From positions 1-9,876 of the forward strand of contig DLRW01000079.1 of the NCBI GenBank assembly GCA_002501205.1: DNA of 9,876 nucleotides, given 5' to 3'. The notes beneath the pieces were generated by a model. It was not told where the DNA came from. It saw only the letters and a program-made list of their open reading frames with translations, and did not search any database. A program made the position numbers and the translations under genes. This document shows positions 5,345 through 9,876 of this stretch, piece after piece; position 1 is the stretch's first letter, and every line of letters starts with the position of its first letter. Source of the DNA: Flavobacteriales bacterium UBA7878 (GTDB taxonomy: Bacteria > Bacteroidota > Bacteroidia > Flavobacteriales > Schleiferiaceae).

Positions 5345-7413
5345 ATTTCCCCGCCTCTAAGCGAATTATAGCCCGCGATATTTCTTGGTTAGCATTTAAT
5401 GAAAGGGTTTTACAAGAAGCCCTGGACAGTGAGAACAACCCCTTAATTGAACGCCTGCGTTTTTTAGGGATTTTTTCTTCTAATATGGACGAGTTCTTCC
5501 GGGTGCGCTATGCATCTATGAAGCGCCTGGCCCAGATGACTGACCAAAAGCAAGAACGTCTGGGAGCCCTGGAACCAGAGCAGGTTTTAATGGAAATCTC
5601 GGATAAGGTGCAGGTGATGCAGACCCGCTCTCAGGAAATTAATGATCAATTGATGCACGAACTTTCGGAGCATGATATTGAGATTGTTAATGAAAAGGAA
5701 CTCACCGCCGGCCAGCAAGAGTACGTTCGCAAATTTTTTATTGATAAGGTAAGCCCTACGGTTTTCACCTTGATGCTGGGACAAAGTCAGGAATTGCCAG
5801 AGCTTAGAGATAAGTCCATTTACCTGGCCATTCGCATGTATGTGAAACAGAATCCGGATGAACCTCGCTTTGCCTTAATTGAAGTGCCCTCGGAGCAAGT
5901 GGGGCGCTTTGTGAGCTTACCGCGCTATGGCAAGCAATATGTAATGTATTTGGAGGATGTGATTCGCTACAATCTGGAATATATCCTCTTTATCTATAAT
6001 ATCGATCGCATTGAAGCCCATACGGTGAAGATTACTCGTGATGCCGAATTGGATTTGGATGATGATGTATCGAAAAGCTTTTTAGAGAAAATGACGCGCT
6101 CGGTAAAAAACCGTCGTTCGGGAGATCCGGTGCGCTTTGTGTATGATAAAGAAATTGCTGAGGAAACTTTGCAATACCTGGTGGGAGAGATGGACCTTGA
6201 TAGCTACGACAGTCTGATTGCAGGCGGTCGCTATCACAATAAAAAGGACCTGATTAAATTCCCCAATATTGGTGATAGGGAGCTGGAATTTGAGAGCCTG
6301 CCTCAATTGGCGCATCCTGATTTGGATATGGATCGCAGTATTTTGGAGGTTTTGGATACCAAAGATGTATTGCTCTTTTTGCCCTATCACAATTTCAGTT
6401 ATATCATCCGTACTCTAAGGGAGGCAGCCATTGACCCTGAAGTACGTTCTATTGATATTACCTTGTATCGAATGGCTTCGGATTCCAGGGTGATTTCTGC
6501 CTTGGTGAATGCGGCTAAGAATGGTAAGGAAGTTACCGCGGTAATTGAATTACAGGCAAGATTTGATGAGGCCAATAATATTCAGTGGACCGAAGTACTG
6601 CAGAGTGAAGGGGTAAATGTAATTTTCGGCGTGCAAGGCTTAAAGGTGCACAGCAAGGTAATTTTGATTACCAAAGAAGTGGAAGGCCGTGAGCAACTGT
6701 ACGCTTCGGTGGGAACCGGAAACTTTAATGAGAGTACCTCCAAGCTATATACCGATTATCACCTCCTTACGGCGGATAAAAGAATTACCAAGGATGTAGC
6801 AAGAGTGTTCGATTTCCTCCGCAATAATTATAAGGTAAAGAAATACCGCCACCTTCTGGTTTCGCCGCATGATACGCGCCGAGGCTTTATCAAACTGATT
6901 GAAAAGGAAATTGAAAATGCCAAAAAAGGACTTTCTTCCGGCATTAAAATCAAGTTGAATTCCCTTTCGGATGTAAAGCTTATCGACAAGCTTTATGAAG
7001 CCAGTGCCTATGGCGTGCAAGTGCAGATGGTGATTCGCGGTATCTGTTCCTTAGTGCCCGGTCAAAAGGGGATGAGCGAGAATATTGAAGCAATCTCTAT
7101 CTTAGATCGTTTTTTAGAGCACAGCAGATTAATCATATTTGAAAACGGCGGTGATCCAAAATACTTCTTAGGATCAGCGGATTGGATGCCTCGTAACCTG
7201 GATTATCGGGTAGAGGTAACCACCCCTGTTTACGATGAAAAAGTGAAGCGTCAATTGCGCGATCATTTTGAGATTATCTGGAAAGACAATGTAAAATCGC
7301 GCTGGCATAATGCCGAACTCAATAATGAGTATCGACAAATTCGCGGACCCAAGATTCGCTCACAATATGCCATGCACGACTATGTGAAGAAGCAATTAAA
7401 GTTAGGGAAGTGA
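5341..7413 (+). CDS. ppk1: Polyphosphate kinase 1
   Basis: PPK1 reversibly transfers the gamma phosphate of ATP to inorganic polyphosphate. The 690 residues match the E. coli length (688). The N-terminal helical domain is recognisable from RDISWLAFNERVLQEA (residues 12-27) and FSSNMDEFFRVR (45-56, with the ATP-contact Asn48). The C-terminal phospholipase-D-like halves contain Arg377 (TLYRMAS) and Arg407 (LQARFDE), the autophosphorylated His437 (GLKVHSKV) and His594 (FLEHSR), then SADWMPRNLDYRVEV. These four residues sit at a constant offset of +2 from the known E. coli positions 375, 405, 435 and 592, so the enzyme should be active. GTG 5341 is the start; it overlaps the upstream stop as GTGA, and the family N-terminus follows at once. 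The 3' end overlaps ppx in the same way. Confidence 0.97.
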   Translation: MNFPASKRIIARDISWLAFNERVLQEALDSENNPLIERLRFLGIFSSNMDEFFRVRYASMKRLAQMTDQKQERLGALEPEQVLMEISDKVQVMQTRSQEINDQLMHELSEHDIEIVNEKELTAGQQEYVRKFFIDKVSPTVFTLMLGQSQELPELRDKSIYLAIRMYVKQNPDEPRFALIEVPSEQVGRFVSLPRYGKQYVMYLEDVIRYNLEYILFIYNIDRIEAHTVKITRDAELDLDDDVSKSFLEKMTRSVKNRRSGDPVRFVYDKEIAEETLQYLVGEMDLDSYDSLIAGGRYHNKKDLIKFPNIGDRELEFESLPQLAHPDLDMDRSILEVLDTKDVLLFLPYHNFSYIIRTLREAAIDPEVRSIDITLYRMASDSRVISALVNAAKNGKEVTAVIELQARFDEANNIQWTEVLQSEGVNVIFGVQGLKVHSKVILITKEVEGREQLYASVGTGNFNESTSKLYTDYHLLTADKRITKDVARVFDFLRNNYKVKKYRHLLVSPHDTRRGFIKLIEKEIENAKKGLSSGIKIKLNSLSDVKLIDKLYEASAYGVQVQMVIRGICSLVPGQKGMSENIEAISILDRFLEHSRLIIFENGGDPKYFLGSADWMPRNLDYRVEVTTPVYDEKVKRQLRDHFEIIWKDNVKSRWHNAELNNEYRQIRGPKIRSQYAMHDYVKKQLKLGK

Positions 7414-8300
7414 AAATTCACAAATTAGCCGGAATTGATATTGGTTCGAACTCTGTTCGACTCCTGGTCTCCAACGTTATTGAGTCTGGCGAAACCATAC
7501 TGTTTAAGAAATCCTCCTTAACGCGTTTGCCCATTCGATTGGGACCAGATGCATTTGGGGAAGGGCGGATCAGCGAAAACAATTTAAAGCGCCTCATTGC
7601 GGGGATGTCAGCCTATCGTAAGATTATGGAAGTGCATGGAGTGGAGAAATACCGCGCCTGCGCCACCTCCGCTTTACGGGAGTCGAAGAACGGTATTCAG
7701 GTAGTAGAGCGTATCTATCGCGAAAGCGGAGTGAATATTGAGTTAATCAGCGGCAAGGAAGAAGCCCGTATGATTTTCAGTTCGGATATGATTGGCGATG
7801 TGGCGGAAGCTCATGAGACCTTTCTTTATATTGATGTAGGTGGTGGTAGCACCGAGCTCACTCTTTTCTATAAAGGGGAAATCCGCAATAGTCGGTCTTT
7901 TAAAATAGGAACCATTCGTTTGCTTAAGGACCTGGTGAAGAAAAAGCGCTGGGAGGAAATGAAGGAATGGATTCAGGAGAAAACAGAAGATTTTGATGAG
8001 GTGCTTATGGTAGGTTCCGGTGGTAACATCAACCGAACCTTTAAGTTGGTTCAAAAGCGAAAGGGGGAAACCATGACTTTAAAAGGTCTGAAAGGTATTC
8101 GCGAACAGATCCTCAATTTTGATGATGATCAGCGGATGATTGAATTTGATTTGAACCCGGACCGTACGGACGTTTTACCCCATGCATTGCGCATTTATAT
8201 CAATGCTATGAAATGGGCTGGGGCCGAAGAAATGATCGTACCCAAAAAAGGTTTGGCCGATGGGATCGTACGTTTCTTATACCGTGAGCATTTTCAATAG
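7410..8300 (+). CDS. ppx: Ppx/GppA-family exopolyphosphatase
   Basis: This family removes terminal phosphate from polyphosphate (Ppx) or converts pppGpp to ppGpp (GppA). The 296-residue product is the short, two-domain ASKHA-fold form, lacking the C-terminal HD-like domains of the roughly 500-residue E. coli enzymes. Visible motifs are GIDIGSNSVRLLV (residues 8-20, first phosphate loop), ACATSALRE, SGKEEAR (114-120, with the catalytic Glu), DVGGGSTEL (142-150, second phosphate loop) and VGSGGNINRT. The GTG at 7410 overlaps the ppk stop by 4 bp as GTGA. Placing it directly behind ppk1 favours polyphosphate over pppGpp as the substrate, but sequence alone cannot separate the two. It is the last gene of the operon; a promoter for the next gene follows within 30 bp. 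Confidence 0.93.
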   Translation: MKIHKLAGIDIGSNSVRLLVSNVIESGETILFKKSSLTRLPIRLGPDAFGEGRISENNLKRLIAGMSAYRKIMEVHGVEKYRACATSALRESKNGIQVVERIYRESGVNIELISGKEEARMIFSSDMIGDVAEAHETFLYIDVGGGSTELTLFYKGEIRNSRSFKIGTIRLLKDLVKKKRWEEMKEWIQEKTEDFDEVLMVGSGGNINRTFKLVQKRKGETMTLKGLKGIREQILNFDDDQRMIEFDLNPDRTDVLPHALRIYINAMKWAGAEEMIVPKKGLADGIVRFLYREHFQ

Positions 8301-8327
8301 CTAATAATCATTTTCTATTGAAATATT

Positions 8328-8358
8328 TTTCCGATAGTTTTATTAGATGTTATATTTG
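8328..8358 (+). promoter_or_regulatory. Bacteroidota-type promoter for the thioredoxin-like gene
   Basis: TATATTTG (8351-8358) is a perfect TAnnTTTG -7 element. Exactly 19 bp upstream lies TTTC (8328-8331), one base off the TTTG -33 element. Transcription would start near 8365, about 15 bases before ATG 8380. Confidence 0.65.
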
Positions 8359-8379
8359 TAGCCGAATAAAACGATAATC

Positions 8380-8694
8380 ATGGCAGTTCAAGTGGTAAAC
8401 GATAGCGAGTTCAAAGAGATACTCGCCAATAATTCTAAAGTTGCAGTAAAATTTTACGCCGACTGGTGTGGAAACTGCAAGCTCTTCGCTCCTAAATACA
8501 AGCGTGTTAGTAATGAGGAAGAGCAAGTCGACACCGTATTTGTAGATATTAACGCCGAAGAAAATCCAGAAGCTCGTAAAATGGCGGGGGTAGATAACCT
8601 TCCTTTTTTAGCAGTCTTTAAGGATGGGCAATTGGTGGAAGGTAGTGCCAGCAGTAAAGAAGATTATCTGCGCAGCCTTTTAGCCAAATTATAA
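8380..8694 (+). CDS. Thioredoxin-family protein with CGNC active site
   Basis: A 104-residue, single-domain thioredoxin fold without signal peptide, so cytoplasmic. The redox site is WCGNC (Cys30 and Cys33), with Asn where classical thioredoxins have Pro. The cis-proline is Pro75 in NLPFLAVF. The buried Asp26 of E. coli thioredoxin is replaced by Lys24 (sequence VKFYADWC). These changes suggest an altered redox potential or partner rather than the main cellular thioredoxin. CGNC proteins of this kind are familiar in Flavobacteriia. It has its own promoter and ends at a terminator shared with the convergent tpx gene. A role as electron donor to Tpx would make sense, but only the neighbourhood supports it. 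Confidence 0.88.
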   Translation: MAVQVVNDSEFKEILANNSKVAVKFYADWCGNCKLFAPKYKRVSNEEEQVDTVFVDINAEENPEARKMAGVDNLPFLAVFKDGQLVEGSASSKEDYLRSLLAKL

Positions 8695-8726
8695 GCTTCA
8701 TTCAGAAGGGGATAGGATGAAAGAGA

Positions 8727-8757
8727 AAAGCCGTCTTGGGACTACCTAGACGGCTTT
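8727..8757. terminator. Bidirectional terminator between the thioredoxin-like gene and tpx
   Basis: AAAGCCGTCT (8727-8736) pairs perfectly with AGACGGCTTT (8748-8757). The 11-base gap can add two G-C pairs after one mismatch. On the plus strand a tail TTTCTTTCTTTT follows (8755-8766); on the minus strand the sequence after the hairpin is also T-rich. Both flanking genes point into it, 24-32 bp from their stops. Confidence 0.9.
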
Positions 8758-8781
8758 CTTTCTTTTATATTGGCGTTTGGC

Positions 8782-9282
8782 CTAGTTTAAAGCGGCCAGA
8801 GCTGCATCATAATCCGGAGCCTGACCAATTTCGGGTACTTGCTCAGTATAGATGATTTTACCTTCTTCGTTTACGATGATCACGGCGCGAGAGAAGAAAT
8901 CCTTCATGCCACCATCAATCATAAGTACTTTGTAATTGTCGCTGAAATTGCTGTTGCGCAATTCGCTTAATCCAATCGCATCTTCGATTCCCTCTGCTGC
9001 ACAGAATCGCTTATGTGCAAAGGGGAGGTCGCGGGAGATATTTAATACCACCACACCATCCTGGCCAGCGGCATCTGCATTAAACTTACGCGCTGAAGCG
9101 GAGCAAACTCCGGTATCGATGCTAGGGAAGATATTCAATACCACCTTTTGACCTTTAAACTCAGCCAGGCTGCGGTCTTGTAATGCGGTATCGGTTAAAC
9201 TAAAATCGGGAGCCATCGTGCCTACTGCAGGCAGTTCGCCTTGAGTTTGAACAGGGTTTCCACCCAAAGTAATTTGTGCCAT
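8782..9282 (-). CDS. tpx: Thiol peroxidase, atypical 2-Cys peroxiredoxin
   Basis: Tpx reduces hydrogen peroxide and alkyl hydroperoxides using thioredoxin as electron donor. The 166 residues fit the family (168 in E. coli). The peroxidatic cysteine is Cys60 in the motif NIFPSIDTGVCSASARKFN, containing the peroxiredoxin PxxxTxxC pattern. The resolving cysteine is Cys94 in LPFAHKRFCAAEGIE, the usual 34 residues away, so the atypical 2-Cys cycle is intact. The N-terminus MAQITLGGNPVQTQGELP and the C-terminal PDYDAALAALN also match. There is no signal peptide. ATG 9282 is the start. It lies downstream of dnaK on the same strand beyond a strong terminator; I cannot find a good promoter match in the short gap, so how it is transcribed is unclear. 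Confidence 0.96.
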   Translation of the reverse strand: MAQITLGGNPVQTQGELPAVGTMAPDFSLTDTALQDRSLAEFKGQKVVLNIFPSIDTGVCSASARKFNADAAGQDGVVVLNISRDLPFAHKRFCAAEGIEDAIGLSELRNSNFSDNYKVLMIDGGMKDFFSRAVIIVNEEGKIIYTEQVPEIGQAPDYDAALAALN

Positions 9283-9305
9283 TTATCGTGTTTTTTATTA
9301 GGAAC

Positions 9306-9336
9306 AAAAAAGCCCCGAGATTGATCGTCGGGGCTT
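9306..9336 (-). terminator. Rho-independent terminator of dnaK
   Basis: On the minus strand AAGCCCCGA (9328-9336 complement) and TCGGGGCTT (9310-9318 complement) make a 9-bp stem with a 9-base loop (9319-9327). It is followed by a run of six T residues (9306-9311 complement, the first two shared with the stem). It begins about 20 bp past the dnaK stop. Confidence 0.92.
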
Positions 9337-9357
9337 CAAATTTACTTTGCAAAGGGA

Positions 9358-9876
9358 TTACTTATTGTCATCCACTTCTTCAAATTCTACGTCAGTAACA
9401 TCGTCGCCGCCATTGCCAGCTTCTGCACCGCCCTGCGCTCCGGCACCTGCATCAGCAGCACCTTCCTGTTGGGCTTTGTACATTTCTTCTGAAGCATTTT
9501 TCCAGGCTTCATTAATTTGCTCCATGGCTTTGTCGATTCCTTCCAGATCCTGAGAACCGTGAGCGGCTTTCAAGCTTTCGAGAGCAGTTTCGATGGGCGC
9601 CTTTTTATCGTCTGATAATTTTTCGCCGAACTCTTTCAATTGCTTCTCAGTTTGGAAGATCATGCTATCAGCCTGATTCAGTTTCTCAACTTTTTCTTTG
9701 GCTGCTTTATCCGCTTCAGCATTAGCTTCCGCTTCTTGTTTCATTTTATCGATTTCTTCTTTGCTTAAGCCAGAAGAAGCTTCGATACGAATACTTTGCT
9801 CTTTGCCAGTCGCTTTATCCTTAGCACTTACGTTTAGGATACCGTTGGCATCAATATCAAAGGTTACCTCAATTTG
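9358..9876 (-). CDS. dnaK: Chaperone DnaK (Hsp70), C-terminal part
   Basis: The frame is open from the window edge to the TAA at 9358-9360, giving the last 172 residues of DnaK; the start lies outside. The visible part begins in the substrate-binding beta domain with QIEVTFDIDANGILNVSAKD, a DnaK hallmark, then KATGKEQSIRIEASSGLSKEEI at the join to the helical lid. The lid follows (roughly residues 45-140 of the fragment), rich in Glu, Lys and Ala. Next comes a Gly/Ala-rich linker and the acidic tail ending VEFEEVDDNK, close to the EEV-type ends of bacterial DnaK. DnaK is the ATP-driven Hsp70 chaperone working with DnaJ and GrpE. A strong terminator follows before tpx. Any internal Met start, such as at 9744, would be wrong. 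Confidence 0.98.
   Translation of the reverse strand, partial: QIEVTFDIDANGILNVSAKDKATGKEQSIRIEASSGLSKEEIDKMKQEAEANAEADKAAKEKVEKLNQADSMIFQTEKQLKEFGEKLSDDKKAPIETALESLKAAHGSQDLEGIDKAMEQINEAWKNASEEMYKAQQEGAADAGAGAQGGAEAGNGGDDVTDVEFEEVDDNK

Noticed and set aside
6082..6390. 102-codon minus-strand open frame within ppk1
   Set aside because: A shadow of the ppk1 reading frame; the encoded sequence resembles nothing known and ppk1 is fully conserved there.
8782..9282. Tpx motif PSIDTGVC suspected as unusual
   Set aside because: The same motif occurs in E. coli Tpx, so it is normal for the family.

Overview
The window looks like ordinary chromosomal core sequence from a member of the Bacteroidota, most likely of the order Flavobacteriales. 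Three things suggest this: the protein types (a DUF5606 protein, a peptide deformylase with an acidic insert, a short Ppx/GppA phosphatase, a CGNC thioredoxin-family protein), the near absence of Shine-Dalgarno sequences, and repeated matches to the Bacteroidota sigma-factor motif TTTG-N19-TAnnTTTG in front of genes. I cannot fix the genus. I see no mobile elements, CRISPR arrays, tRNAs, rRNAs or phage genes. No gap between genes exceeds about 155 bp.

Layout. Bases 1-315 hold the C-terminal end of a Tet/TCR-family MFS exporter. It converges on a secreted START-domain protein (324-920, minus). Next is dapD (1015-1830, minus; lysine and diaminopimelate synthesis), which ends in a clear terminator. 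dapD is divergent from a plus-strand housekeeping run: ruvX (RNase H-like resolvase or rRNA-processing factor), def (peptide deformylase), a TPR lipoprotein, a DUF5606 protein and mazG (NTP pyrophosphohydrolase). The genes from def to mazG are separated by 4 bp or less or overlap, so they form one operon.

After a 155-bp gap comes a tightly coupled polyphosphate operon: a SixA-type histidine phosphatase, ppk1 and ppx. Both junctions are 4-bp GTGA stop/start overlaps. A thioredoxin-like gene with its own promoter follows, and it converges on tpx (thiol peroxidase) at a shared bidirectional terminator. The window ends inside dnaK (minus), which also has a strong terminator.

How the genes fit together. 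The polyphosphate operon encodes both synthesis and breakdown of polyP. The thioredoxin-like protein and Tpx could form a peroxide-detoxification pair, but only proximity suggests it. def, ruvX and mazG serve translation and nucleic-acid quality control.

The most useful refinements from reading the DNA are start sites (GTG 1866 for ruvX, ATG 2329 for def, ATG 920 for the START protein), several promoter calls, and an unusual face-to-face arrangement of the dapD and ruvX -7 elements around a perfect 10-bp palindrome. I found no convincing undescribed system. The loose ends are the DUF5606 protein and TPR lipoprotein of the def operon, and the atypical thioredoxin.
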